Source of the DNA: Metopolophium dirhodum
Lineage: Eukaryota; Arthropoda; Insecta; Hemiptera; Aphididae
Direction: 5' to 3'
Assembly: GCF_019925205.1 (NCBI RefSeq)
Contig: NC_083560.1
Location: forward strand, 33,154,270-33,218,269
DNA length: 64,000 bases
The position numbers were made by a program, and so were the translations under genes. The number at the start of each line of letters is the position of its first letter. Positions within the stretch are counted from its first letter, which is position 1. Of this stretch, positions 46,645 through 59,059 are shown one piece after another. Below the pieces are notes generated by a model, which worked only from the letters and a program-made list of their open reading frames with translations, was not told the DNA's origin and searched no databases.

Positions 46645-47209
46645 GATTCTGTAAAAGCATCACAGCAGTTAGTACCTACTATTAATAACTAATCCGGTAA
46701 TATAACTTGTGTTATATTCTTCTAGTTGATTTAAATTGATCAATCATTAATACAATTGTCAATGCACTAAGGCATTATCTCTAAATATTTATCGTTTTTA
46801 TAAATAAATACTATTCATCATCGGACTTACGAGAAATTTTGTTGAATAGAATTTGTTATATTTATATGTGGGTTGTGGCTGAACATAACTTACAAATTAC
46901 TGTAGTGTTTACGCTATTAAATATTGAAAACACTCTCCTGTACAATTAACAATTTTTGATAAAGGTGCGGCCCTCTGGTACTTACAGCACTATATTACTA
47001 ACACCATAGCTCAAAAGAAATGTTGTCTAGTTTTGCCTAAATCATAGTAAATCTATTTTCGAAAAAAGGCTCCCACTAAAATTGGCTGCCTCTTAAAAGT
47101 ACTGCCCGTGGCAATTGCCCTCCTTCATCCACCGTAAAAACGCCAAATGTTGTCCCACAGACAAGAAAAAATAAAGTAAAATCCGGTAGTATTAAATATA
47201 AGGTTCTAG
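46645..47209. other. Non-coding stretch
   Basis: No gene or defined repeat is seen. Confidence 0.5.
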
Positions 47210-47960
47210 TGTTTAATTTTAAAATTTTAGATTCTGAGTGGATCGATGAATGTATTGATTTTACAATGATGTGTCTTTTTTTTTATTTTTTTTTCTGTCA
47301 ACACCTTTTAGGACAGTAAAAGTGCTTGGATTTTCTTCAACAGAAACTTTTCTGATAGGAAAGTGAATTTAGTTGGTACTGTGGGGGGGGGGGGGGTCAA
47401 AAGTAAAAATCTCAGTAGTTTTCAAAAGCACTGTGAAAAACAAAAAAACAACGGTAGTTTTTACGGAAAATCTTTTTTTTTATTTTTTTTTTTATTTCTT
47501 TTATTTTGGTTTTTGGTGCAACTCCTAAACAAATGACTGTAGATACTTGAAAATTTCACTGAATGCTTATATTATTATTTTCAATACACGATAAAATTTT
47601 AAAAATATGTTGAGCTGTTTATGGGTATTATCAGTTTTCAATTATTTTAGTTTTTTTTCTATAAATATTAATAAAATTTTATTTGTTGGGTAAAAAAGAG
47701 TGAACATTTAATGCAAGGCTCCTAATATATTGTTACAATAGCAGTTAAAAATATTAAAAACACAAAGGCACAACTTTTTTTATAAGCATCTAAAGTTTAA
47801 ACTTTAAAAAAATTTATCAAATTTAAAATTTAATCATTATTTTGTAGTTGAAAATTTATAAAATGTTCAACTTTTATAGCTAAGGATTGAAAATTTAAAA
47901 TAAGGCTCCACGTAAATAGGTTATATATAAATTACTTTATTCACAATAATATAATTTCAA
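47210..47960. repeat. Dispersed repeat D, inverted copy
   Basis: Starts with TTTTAGATTCTGAGTGGATC, the reverse of the family end at 37480-37560. It carries a pure run of 14 G (47383-47396). Confidence 0.7.
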
Positions 47961-49370
47961 CTTAATACAGCAAATATTAAAAAAAAAAATTATTCGAATA
48001 AAAAATAATGTCATTATTACACGTAGGACAATATAATAACTGAATAAAAAAAAGTATATTTTTTATTGTTTTAGGTGAGAAAATTCAAATATATAAAAAT
48101 GTATAAAAGTTTGAAAATATCAATCAAATAATATATATATTTTATACCAACAGCTCATATGTCGATCATGTTAATACATTTTTTTGAAATTCTATTTTTA
48201 GTGTCAGAATATTGTAAAGATAAATTACTGATAAAAAAAACCAATAATATTTTTGTTCTAAAATAGTACTTTTCGCCGGCTAAAATTGCCATTCATCCAC
48301 ACGGCTGGTCTCGATTAAACAGTTATAATAACTTAGTAATTTTTATTTTATTTTCCAAAATGATCGAATATAAATAAAATAATTACTATTGTGTGTGTCA
48401 ATATTCGCATCGCAACGAGGCGTTTCATCGGGATGACAAGTGTGTATGGTCGGCTACGCGTGTCCCAGCTATAATATTTATTATGAAAACCATTACATTA
48501 ATCGTCGCATAGAGCAGTATTTATGTTCGGGACGACAAGAGCGTATAGTCGGCTACGTGTTTCAGCTGTAAATTTATAAATATTTTGAAGCTAGACATTG
48601 GATATTCACCCGTAAATTAAAAAATTCTTATGCAATAATAACCATAGGCCAATTTTTCGTCAAATGTTTATTTTATAATTTTCTATACACGATAACATTT
48701 TAAAAGTATTCTTATTTGTTTTAAGTTATTTAAATATAGACGATATCGATTTTCAATTTGTATAGTTTTTTATTCTATAAATGTTAATACAATTTTTTTC
48801 CATCTGAACCTTTTGTTTGTTTTGAATTTATATATTCTTTTTTTTATGATTTCTTTTTAGAACGTCCTGAGTTTTGAATTTATCGTTTGATATACGATGA
48901 TTGTAGGTGACGTACAGTTAAAAATATTCTATAGTATTGAAGTAAAGACGAGCGGCGTCAAATCACCGTTAACGTTGAACCTACATAATATTAACCTATT
49001 AAATACATATTATTAAATTATTATTTATTTTCAGTCATCCCGTCGTAAAACCACCGTTATAACCTCAATCCGAATATCGATAAAAAAAAATAAAAACTTT
49101 TTAAACCACGTCCACCGTTACTGGGTTCAATTTTTTTTGTGTTTCTACTCATCTAGATCACTACTAAATCGTTGTGAAATTTTAACTGGAGGTAGTTAAT
49201 AATTTAACACTAAATGAAAAAGATAGGCAAGTTGGTGTCACTCTGCTGTACAATAGGTTACAGTGACCGCACTGTAATGGATGGTGTTAAATTTGAATTC
49301 AATGATATAATATCATTGTATATTTGTATAAGATAAACGATTCTGAGCGAAGACGGTCAGTCAGCCTTGT
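47961..49370. other. Non-coding stretch
   Basis: A duplicated phrase is seen (GTGTATGGTCGGCTACGCGT near 48440 and GCGTATAGTCGGCTACGTGT near 48540). GATTCTGAGCGAAGACGG at about 49340 resembles a repeat D end abutting the LTR. No gene is seen. Confidence 0.5.
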
Positions 49371-49807
49371 TGTTACGTGTCCGGCAAGCACTTATAAAAA
49401 TTTATGTATGGAGTGAAATAAGGTATACCAGTATCAATAACACTAATACAAATATATTTCAAAGTATATTTTACAGTACATTTAAACAATCAAAAACTCA
49501 AGTTCTAACGTGGTACGTGTCCCAAGGCAGACTCCCCGAATCTCCGTTGCCTTTGGCTATTTAAGCTACGAATTTTCACCTTGTTATGATCACGCCACTT
49601 CTAGATCACAATCTTCCTAGATCGCGCGTGTCTAACCCTATTGCCTATTTTACTATAAATACAAATATTATAATATTGCCTATGATTACGTCAGTGTTAA
49701 TACATTGTATTACACATGAAACCGCTGCGTGTTAAACTAATCATGTTTTTGTGTAAAAACAGTATTTTATATAATATTAATAAATTTAACTAATGAGGAT
49801 TATTACA
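49371..49807 (-). repeat. 3' LTR of a Ty3/gypsy-type element
   Basis: On the minus strand it begins TGTAATAATCC at 49807 and ends ...GTAACA at 49371, with matching short inverted ends. Directly before it lies the polypurine tract GGGATGGAGGAA (49819-49808), where plus-strand synthesis starts. A TATATAAAA box lies at 49773-49765, as expected in U3. No second LTR was found, since the element is cut at its 5' side. Confidence 0.75.
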
Positions 49808-49819
49808 TTCCTCCATCCC
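49808..49819 (-). other. Polypurine tract
   Basis: GGGATGGAGGAA on the minus strand abuts the LTR start, as in retrotransposons and retroviruses. It fixes the LTR boundary. Confidence 0.75.
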
Positions 49820-49989
49820 TACATTAAAATAATATTTGTTTACTTGATTACAATGATAAATTATTTTAATTTTAACCTGAAATTAAAAAACAAATATTAG
49901 TTTTAAAAGATAATGCTACATACTAATATTATTATAATTATTAACATAAATGGCTTAATAATTTTTTCAACTATTAATTGTACTACTAA

Positions 49990-51780
49990 TTGTATCGAAA
50001 TGAATATTTCCATAATCTTTTACTGGTTCCGGAGGTGGTTTAGTACAACATTTTTTTTAAATGGTAACAAACAAAAATAACAATAAACAATATTATTATA
50101 CTAAAAATAACATACTGATTATATGTACAAACCTGCTGTATTGATTTTTTTGTTAAATTAAAATCAATATCCCAATTTATGTCATCAATTGAGCTAGATA
50201 TAGATTTTAAATCGTGTAATTTTTCAATTTGTCCTGTAAAGGACATGGTTGGTAATTTGGATAGAGCTCTAGTATATATTTGTTCCCCTTTTAACAATTT
50301 TGTTTCGGGTATGAAATCAATGAATTTATAATTTTGTACCGTAGTAACCGGATGTAATATATTTTGGTTTACGTGTCCTTTACGTAGTTCATTAATAGTT
50401 AACAACCCTGTTCCAGATAGCAAAATATTTTCTGTTTTTTCTTCCTGCCCACATGTTAAAACTATATTTTCTGTATCTACTGCCATGTATTACATAGCTC
50501 TAATTTATGAAAAATACTTCCTTTTAAGTTAAAATACAAAAATTTACAATTTTGGGTATTTTCCCCCGATTAGTAAATAATGCCATTTCACAAATGGTAT
50601 TAGTTGTTTTCGAACGAATCGGTTGAACAGCATAGTATATAAAATAGTTATCAAGTTTTGTACGATTATCTATTGATTGAGGCGTAAATGTTGTATAGTA
50701 TTCTTTAGATGAGCTTATCGCCATGTAATCATAATTTAATATAGCCGGATTTAGTTTTCTTAATTTTTATCGGCATTGGAATTATGTCATAGAGATTATA
50801 ACTTTGTTGATCCACTAATGGTATTTTAATATTGAATTGTAGTAATTGAATATGATATACAACACTAACTTCTGACAATTGATATAATTTGTATGGGTCA
50901 ATATCATCGATGTCAATAGGTTATGACGTTCCTTTCGGTAATGCTAATTTGATTTCTTTCATATTGTCGCGTAATACGTCAATAGAGATAACTCCCGGAT
51001 GTATTTGACCTAAACGCGCAACGTTTATCATTTCTGCATGTAATTGGTTTCGAACGCGTATTGATTAAGAAGTAAATTTAATAACAAATACGTATCTTCT
51101 ACGTGCGTTTTATGCTCCAATTCCATAGTATGGTTACGTAAAAAATCTTCTGAATTACGATTAGCCTGCATGAATTCCGTTATTTTAAATTGTGAAATTT
51201 TTATGTCCCTATAACTTTGCTCTGCTTCCACAACAACCTTCTTAACAACTCGAGTTTGTTCTTTAAGAATATTAAGCGATGCTGTTCCCGATTGTTAAAA
51301 AAGTTGAATAATAGGTCTATTATTTGATTCAGTACAACTATTATCACATACTCCGAATAAAATGTTAGCAATATTTCCTACCCCATCTATTACTTCTCTC
51401 TTATTTCTCTGGACTCGATATCCTAATGATTTAAGAATAATAGCTCGTTTATCGAGAATTTCTATAACATATTGCGTAAAAACAGTCTTAAAATTATTAC
51501 AAATTATATTTTTTTGTGTTAGAATTATTTTGTTTTCCACACAATAATTTTTTGTTGCATCTAAATAGCTATCGAAAATGTTTTCCTGTTCGTTTTATGT
51601 AGTAAGATTAACATATGTCAGTAACGTCCATTTTGTGTTGACGATCCTGACGGATCCTTTATTTTCGAAATAAAGACCTGAGTGGTTACTCACTTGTGTA
51701 TTATTGTATAGTGCTTGTGGTGAAACACTTGCTATTGTGTATATGGTGTACAGACATATGATATTCCTAAAAAAAAATAA
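49990..51780 (-). pseudogene. Envelope-like gene of an insect errantivirus-type element, broken
   Basis: Several minus-strand frames in succession (51540-51295, 51231-51028, 50724-50524, 50486-50040) read as one envelope-like gene interrupted by stops and frameshifts. The first has a basic furin-type site (RNKR, about 51408-51397) followed by a hydrophobic glycine-containing stretch (about 15 residues), as in the fusion peptide of the baculovirus F-like Env proteins of errantiviruses. The last ends with a strong transmembrane segment (about residues 124-142 of that frame) and a short tail. N-terminal coding-like sequence continues upstream to about 51780. The order pol-env-polypurine tract-LTR fits the family. 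At least four breaks make it non-functional. Confidence 0.72.
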
Positions 51781-51911
51781 ATACGTTACATTAATATTCT
51801 AAATAAATTGTTATTAACCTATATATTATTAAAATATTGAGGTAACTAAATTATTTATCAGATACTTCATTATATAATTTTAAATGATTCATGTGTACTC
51901 GAACGTGTTTA

Positions 51912-54421
51912 TTATTTTTTTATTATCGTTACATTTACTGGTTCATTGATCTCGATAACCTCAAATGGCCCTAACCAATTAGGTTCTAATTTGTTCTTTT
52001 TATTCATGTTTTTCGTGAGACCTTTGTCGGATACTTTTATTGATATTAAATTTGTGTGCTCATAATACGTAATTTTTGATTTCTTCTTTGCTTCGATTAC
52101 ATGTTTTCTCGCGATCTGCCGTGCATCTTGCATTCGTGCCCGTAAATCGTCCACAAAATGACAGTAATTATACGCGTTGTTATTTAATTTTGAAAATTGT
52201 GATGGAATGGTCGGTTGGATGCCAAACACCAATTCATAAGGTGTAAACTTATGTGAAGTGTGAGGTGTTGTATTATATGTATAAATAGCGAAACAAATGA
52301 ACTCACACCAATTGTTTTTCTTGATATCACTGAAGTTTCTTAAGAATTCTTTTAAAGTTGTATGGCTTCTCTCAAGCGCCTAATTGGATATCGGCGAATA
52401 AGCAGTTGTTTGCAATTTCTTAATCCCCAACATTTTGCAAATTTTTTTTAAAAATATTAGACGGAAAATTCGAACCCAGGTCACTAAGTACCGTATTAGG
52501 AATCCCAAAATAACAAACAAATTTCTCTACAAAAGTTTTTTCTATAGTTGATGCATCTGTTGCTTTGACTGCAAATGCTGCTGAAAATTTAGTTAAGTCA
52601 TCTTGTAATGTATTAAAATGTGTGTATAACCATTTACCGAAGTTGGGAGAGATCCCACTATATCTAATGCTACCCTCTAAAAGCTTTGGTTGATGTTGTT
52701 GTTATAACCATTGGTTGTCTCGTTCGTTTTTTCTCCTTATTTACTTGGCATTTTTATAATTGTTCGCGAACTTCTGTACGTCTTTTTTATACCCTTCCAA
52801 TAAACACATGATTTCAATATTTTGACTGTCCTTGATACTCCTTGATGTCCGCCAATACATGACGTGATGTGCTGTTCTTCGATTAGTATTTGTTTTTGAT
52901 CTTCTTTAATCTCGTAATCAGAGTAAATATTTTTTTAATATTAGTATGACGAAAAATATAACGTATCATGCTTCTGATTACATCGAAATTGTATTCGAAA
53001 TATTAGTGTACATTTCATTTACCTCATTACCGTTTTTATTAACATAGACGTTTGAGCTTTCCATAAATTCTTCAAACGACAAAATCTCTGGTTCTTCCGT
53101 CCTGTCTTTAATTAGAAAAATCCTTGATAAAGCGTCCGTATTTCCATTCTCTCGACTTGGTTTTGTATATTATTTCGTAATCAAACTCTTGCAGTAGAAT
53201 TCTCCATAGTGCTAATCTAGAGTTCATATCTGACACATTGAACAACCACACTAATGGTCTGTGATCAGTAATTATTTTGAATCTAGTGGCCCATAAGTAA
53301 GGCCGGAAATATTTAATACCGAAAACGATACCTAAACACTCCTTCTCAATCGTAGAATAATTTACCTCACTCTTGTTCAATACTCTAGACCAGTGGTTCT
53401 CAACCAGTGTGCCCCGGCACAATACTGTGCCGCAAGATCGACTAGGTGTGACACGAGAAATGTCTGATATTTGGGATTATGCTGTTGAAAATACAAATTT
53501 TTATCAAACTGTGGCAATTAAATGTCAATGAATTGTGCAGATAAGACCGCGATGCATATGTAAGCGCATAGCGATGAGTGATGACTAATTTTCTCGCATT
53601 AGGACCGTCATTGGGGGGGGGGGGGGGGGATGAGCAGGACTCAGACCCTGGGCTTCACGCTTTTTGCTTAAATTTGGATGCATGGCGTTTAAAAAATGTG
53701 GTAAAATTGATTTAAAATTTGGACCTTGAAAATCCTAAGAACGGCCCATGGTTGCTTCGCATGGTTGCCAAAGTTATTGTTGTTGTTTTCAAGCGTGCGT
53801 GAGTATGTCGTGAAAACTTGTGATATAAAATAGTGTGCCGTGAACCAAAAAAGGTTAAGAACCACTGCTTTAGACGCATAAGCGATTGTTTTATCTTCTC
53901 CAACTTCTCCTTTAAATAATACACAGCCTAATGCGAAATTTGATGCGTCTGTGGTTAATACGAATTCGTAGAAAATTAATTTATTCGTGAAATCCGGATA
54001 CATAAGTATTGTTTGTGTAGTTCATAGATATTTTAATTTTTCAAACGAATTTTGACAAGTATCTCCCCAAATAAACTGTGTATTTTTCTTCATTAGGCTC
54101 GTTAGTGGTTTTGCTATTCTTGGATAATTTTCGATAAACTTCCTGTAATATCCCGTTAGTCCAAGAAAACTCTTAATATATGTTTGGTTTTTTGGAGTTG
54201 GTACATTTTTTACACAAACAATTTTATTTTCATCTGGTTGTACTCCTTTTTCTGATAATTTATGTCCTAAATACGTCACTTCTTTTCGTAAAAAATGACA
54301 CTCGTGTGGTTGGAGTTTGAAATTATTTTCTCTAAACCTTCTAAAAATTAATATCAACTTTTTTATCATTGAGTTTAGGGATTCCGCGCTTATGACAATG
54401 TCATCTAACTGACAAAAATCC
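51912..54421 (-). pseudogene. Pol remnant: reverse transcriptase end, RNase H, integrase
   Basis: From 54421 leftward: the end of the reverse transcriptase palm with a catalytic L-D-D-I motif (Q replaces the usual Y/F before it), then the thumb/connection region (YLGHKLSEKGVQPDENKI, FLGLTGYYRKFI; 54369-54022), then RNase H (TTDASNFALGCVL; DHRPLVWLFN at about 53270-53240), interrupted by a MITE. Next come the integrase zinc domain (HQGVSRTVKIL near 52830, with the C-x-x-C half lost), a core with recognisable D, D and E positions in different frames (52740-52350), and a C-terminal GPF-type domain (LGPFEV; 52232-51912). gag, protease and the first part of the reverse transcriptase are missing. 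Many stops and frameshifts are present. Confidence 0.85.
53391..53867. mobile_element. hAT-type MITE nested in RNase H, 477 bp
   Basis: TIRs CAGTGGTTCTCAACC and GGTTAAGAACCACTG with flanking octamers CTCTAGAC (53383-53390) and CTTTAGAC (53868-53875). A 17-G run lies at 53613-53629. It splits the RNase H domain of the LTR element and so is younger than it. Confidence 0.9.
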
Positions 54422-55320
54422 TAAAATATCAAAAGGAAAAATATGCAATTGCAAAGAAATCCGCGTTTATTTATTATAAATTTGTGTAGCCCGTGCGACT
54501 ACGTGCAAAAATGTATCATAAATAAACTGAATAAATGTAGGTACCTAAACATTACTTACAACTCACAAGAGTACATGATACATTCAATACATAATATGTA
54601 CACGCCCGGCAACGGGGGAACAGACCAAAGGACCACTCGGTAACAATCGAGAAAGAATTACCAAATTTGAACTTAATTGATAATGTTTATTAATCGGGGG
54701 ATAGTCAACAACATACACACACCTGACTGACTGATACTACACGCCTTCTCACTCAACGACGACACTATGGCGAAGATGTGAGGTGAACTACATGGGACTC
54801 AGGACAATGCAAGTTAGTTATGGAAGTGGGGGACCCTGTTGTCGATCCGGTTTGGTATTTACAATCATAGGTATATATACATATATTATACAGCTGGAGT
54901 CTTGAGTTGACGGATGTTTGAGGATGACGTAATAAAGTAGATAAATAATAAAGTAATAACTATTTAAATAAAAAAAAAAAAGTCTAAGCAGAATAAAACA
55001 GCTTATATTTAATAACGCAACTTTTTTAATATAGGTACTAGTTAACTATAACTAATTTTATGAATTTTTTTTTTTTGTTTTTCCCTGCGCTTTTGAAAAC
55101 TAATGGGAATATTAAATTTTGACCTCTCGAATGCAACAACTATATTCACAAAAATTTAAAGACTAAACTGATAAATTAATATCTTTATATATAAATGTGA
55201 AAATAAAAACCTTTGAGGCCTATGTTCTCGGAAACCACCGAACCAATCGTTATGATTTTGTTTTTTTAAATTGAAGAATTCATTGCGGAGAAGGTTTGTG
55301 GCATTTGATCGATTCTCTAA
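54422..55320. other. Non-coding stretch beyond the truncated element
   Basis: No gag-like frame is seen. 54440-54840 is moderately GC-rich without a gene; 54990-55160 resembles repeat D; at about 55173 TCTTTATATATAAATGTGA looks like a Helitron 5' end. Confidence 0.45.
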
Positions 55321-55325
55321 CTTAA

Positions 55326-55759
55326 GGGGATTCCATACCATGAATTTCTGTTTTTGTATAACACACGTGCGACATAGGATTTAAAACGGATTCTTTGCCA
55401 AACATATCAATTGATCTAATGAAGTGATAAGGATTCTGAAAACAGATTTTAATTCGTCGTCAAGTCTACTTGAAATCAACTTTCTCACAATTTTAGTTTT
55501 ATGAGTTGAGCTTCTCCAAAAATTGAAATACAAACATGTTTAAATACTCTTTTTTAATATGAAGTTTTCTTAAATTTGGGGGATAATATCAAAAATGTGG
55601 CAGAGTCAATTTCAAGTAGACTTGACGAGGAATTCAAATCTGTTTTCAGAATCCATATCGCTTCAATAAATCAGTTGGAATGTTTGGCAAAAAACACGTC
55701 TAAAATACTATTTCGCGCGTGTATTAGACAAAAACAGAAAATCACAGAATCGAATCCCC
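55326..55759. mobile_element. piggyBac-like MITE with long inverted arms
   Basis: The element begins GGGGATTC and ends GAATCCCC, and TTAA flanks both sides (55322-55325, 55760-55763), the duplication used by piggyBac transposases. The arms are similar over about 170 bases (for example TCAAGTCTACTTGAAAT and its reverse), leaving a middle of about 90 bases, so a transcript would form a long imperfect hairpin. The 71-codon frame at 55576-55791 is a by-product. Confidence 0.75.
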
Positions 55760-55839
55760 TTAATAAACAAATGAGTTATCAATTATTATAAATAATTGCC
55801 TGCTACGTAGACTTGGAAACATGGCAAGCATTCTGGGTT

Positions 55840-56060
55840 TCCACAATCACTACTAATTCGATCCTCCCTGACCCCCCAGCGTGTCCGACGGCCGACGGTT
55901 ATTCTTATTAAAACAACGACGCCGCCGACAACGGGCGTAGTGAATGCATTCCACGGCTACCGGCTACTATAAGGACGAACCGACCGACATTTTAAGTGAA
56001 GCCGCGTAAAAGTTGGAACGCTGCCCAATGTTTGTGCACCGATGTATTGTCGCATATTCA
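55840..56060. other. Locally GC-richer patch
   Basis: GTGTCCGACGGCCGACGG and ACGACGCCGCCGACAACGGG stand out in AT-rich DNA. No frame or promoter could be defined. It may be a remnant of a first exon or of a transposon 5' end. Confidence 0.3.
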
Positions 56061-57002
56061 AGATGCCAGCCATTTAAACAGTAAATAATAATAAATAGTA
56101 GTATTTAATTTAATTTTTTTAATTTTTAATTTTTTTCGTTTCTATTAATTCTAAGACTGTATTATAACCTCTTATCACGTCTTCCATCATTTTTGACTCA
56201 TTTTGATTCAATTTGCTGATTTTTTTGTCGTAGTTTATTCAATAGATATATTCTGACCTGCGTAGCAATTTATCACAATAAAAAGGAAAATTAATTTGGG
56301 TCGTTCATCGAATAGAATATAACGTCAACTTTTACTCAGATTAAGTCAAAATAACAATGACTCGCCAGATAACTGCAATATTAATAGCGGTAGTAACAAT
56401 ATTAATAACAATAATGATGATTATATAAATAATATATTATCTATTACCAACAGTGTTAATAGTATTAATAATAACAATAATAATAACAACTTTCCATTTA
56501 ATGATAGTTGAACCACGTGTTCCATGGCGTCGCCGTGAAATGTCGGTATTTACTTATGATAAATTAATCTCTATATATAAATTTTCCTTGGACGCTCCAT
56601 CACACGTAAACAGCTGCACCGATTTGGCTAACTCATTTTTTGTCGTGTTCGTAATATTGTCAGGAGAAGGTTCTTAACTCTTAAGTAAGATAATTTTAAG
56701 AAAATCCACTGGAAAAGTATGAAATTTGGATGTAGGTGCCATCTGTCTAGTAAGAACAGAAACTAAATAATAATATATTTTTGTTTATTGTAAAGTTGCT
56801 ATTGTTCATGATTGAATAATGAATATAATTTTAGACCTGTAGCTATGTAGCTTAGTTACAACGGTATTCCCAAAACTAATTTGTCGACACATGCACATCG
56901 TAATATCAATATTAAAAGAACCAAACCGAAAACCGAACTCTAAAAATAATCATGGTTCCAGTCCCTGTATTTAATCCATATATTTAACCATGAATAACAG
57001 CC
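56061..57002. other. Non-coding stretch
   Basis: AT-rich with ATA/AAT repeats. At about 56568 TCTCTATATATAAATTTTCC followed by GCACCGATTTGGCTAA looks like a Helitron 5' end. No gene is seen. Confidence 0.45.
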
Positions 57003-57345
57003 AACTTGCCATCAATGTGAAGTATCACTGACAATAGAACACCTCACACTACACTGCCCCATGTAGGATAAAATAAATAATGACACATCCTAAGCTTCCT
57101 CTACAAACATGGAGGAAGCGCTAAGTGAAGTCAACACGAATGATATTTTTGATTTCTTTAACTTCACCGATCTTATAAATATATCGTAAAAAAAAAAAGG
57201 ATTATAAGTAAAAAAATTATTATATGCATATACCTCTTAAATATCATAAATAATGTAAAATAATTTGTAATACTTTTAAGCTAATGACCTTTGAAGTCAA
57301 AGCATTCAATCACGATAAAAAAAAGCATGACAATTATACAAAATA
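57003..57345 (+). pseudogene. LINE ORF2 C-terminus and 3' UTR, decayed
   Basis: The plus strand reads PTCHQCEVSLTIEHLTLHCP, the C-x-x-C ... H ... C zinc knuckle that closes ORF2 of jockey/I-like LINEs. After a stop and a frameshift it reads MEEALSEVNTNDIFDFFNFT and then DLINIS and a stop at about 57189, the usual last residues, directly followed by an A-run (57188-57199). The following 150 bases match the 3' UTR fragment at 14330-14465. A second short copy of the ending (ACATGGAGGAAGCGCTGGGT) stands at about 57470. Confidence 0.72.
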
Positions 57346-57349
57346 AGTA

Positions 57350-57480
57350 TACTTCTTTGACTTCACGGAGTCGATACAGTCACAACTGTTTTAAATAAAT
57401 ACAATATAATATGGCAGTATAGTGCAATCATATATAATACATATATATATACTCATACATAAAGCCAACATGGAGGAAGC
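57350..57480. repeat. Copy of the 13.1-13.5 kb inverted-repeat arm
   Basis: TTTGACTTCACGGAGTCGAT and AGTCACAACTGTTTTAAATA match the right arm at 13362-13460. Only one arm is present here. Confidence 0.6.
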
Positions 57481-57679
57481 GCTGGGTGAAGTCAACAAGA
57501 TGATATTTTTAATGGCATTAAACATAATAGAGAAAAATCATTTTATAGATAGACTATACTTGTTTTAAGATATAATTTGTTTATTCGAAACAATAAGCTC
57601 GACGATTTGATACATGCTTTCACCTCATCTGCCCGTTTAACTGTTGGCAATAATTTATTTAAAAAAAAAAATATTAAAT

Positions 57680-59050
57680 ATACTTACTTAAAGACCATGT
57701 TAATCGAAATCTTGAATTGTTTTGTACCACGTGAGGAGTGTTCTGTACACACATACAAACCTCTGTTTTTCAAATTAAAATCCGCTTTTTTTACAGTTTA
57801 TGTGGATGTATAAACTTTAGTGGATATATTTTTGAAAATACTGTTGTACCAAGTCAAAATTCGGACATGAAACAAAAACGGTTTTAAACATATTATTTAA
57901 AATTGAAAAATTTAAAATAGGTGCAAGTTTTAAATCTGCGCACACGCGTAAAATATTATACCATATAGGTACTTACACGGTAATTCACCAATCATACTAA
58001 CCCTGTTTTTTCTATGCCGATGCAAATAATCGAAATAGCATTTTTTGAATCATTTAATATATAAATATAAATAAAAAAAAACATAAATGTTATGAGGGTA
58101 ACCTCGTCATTAACAACAAAAATAATATAACTATTTACTTTACACGTTTGTATACGCGCCACTTACAAATGATTATTTTATCAAAGGCTCAAATGTATAT
58201 AGGATTCAAAACGAACACCATATTATTATAAGTACTAACCAAAGCCCGAGCGTAGTTTACTATTCAATGCTGATATAGGTAGCGTTCCTCATGATCACAT
58301 TTAAAAATGTCAGTAAAAATTTTAAATTAATAAATAAATATTTATGAACACTAATTCCTTTCCATTGGAAGTCAAAAAAATCTAAAAAATATTATATAAA
58401 TAATTCATAGGTATAGTAGTCAGTTTTACATTATTAATGATAGGGCTGATAGGCAAACAATTGGACTAGCTTATAGTCTGTTAATTGTTATATAATATCA
58501 AATATTGTATAAACACCACATAGGTATATTGAATAGATTTGGAACTGAAAAATAATCACACTCAGTACACCAATTTAGTGATACGACATGACACCAACAG
58601 TCGACATATTTTTATTTTGTATTATATTTATTATTTGGTATAGTTTGTTTTAAAATGTAAGAATAATTATAAAATTCAATGATAATTTAGGTACTTTGAA
58701 ACATATCTATTTATGTGAACAGTAAATGTCGCGTTGTTCACTAAATTAAAATTTCTTAAATAATTTGCAAAATATTTTTCACACCAGTAAAAAGAAATTC
58801 GCTTGCCAAGTTCATGTTCGACTTTGTCATATCGTCTCCAAACTAGTGCCACCTTTTTGAAAATTAATTGAAACAAATTGCAACACTTTGAAATTCCAAA
58901 ACGGAAAGTTAGCCGTGATTTAAACTTTTGAGGATAGTTAAAAACAGCTGTTGTTACAAATTACCAAATTGTGCTTACAAATACTTACAAATGACTTACA
59001 AATATTTAACAAAATTTGGAGCCAACATTTTGACATTGTGCGGCTAACTT
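57680..59050 (+). repeat. Dispersed repeat A, copy 2
   Basis: Matches 31870-34530 in order but without the hAT MITE and repeat E insertions. It ends TTTGACATTGTGCGGCTAAC and continues directly into repeat B. Confidence 0.75.
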
Positions 59051-59059
59051 CACGGACAT

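Noticed and set aside
55576..55791. 71-codon frame (MGDNIKNVAESISS...)
   Set aside because: It lies in and beyond one arm of the inverted repeat and is explained by the MITE.
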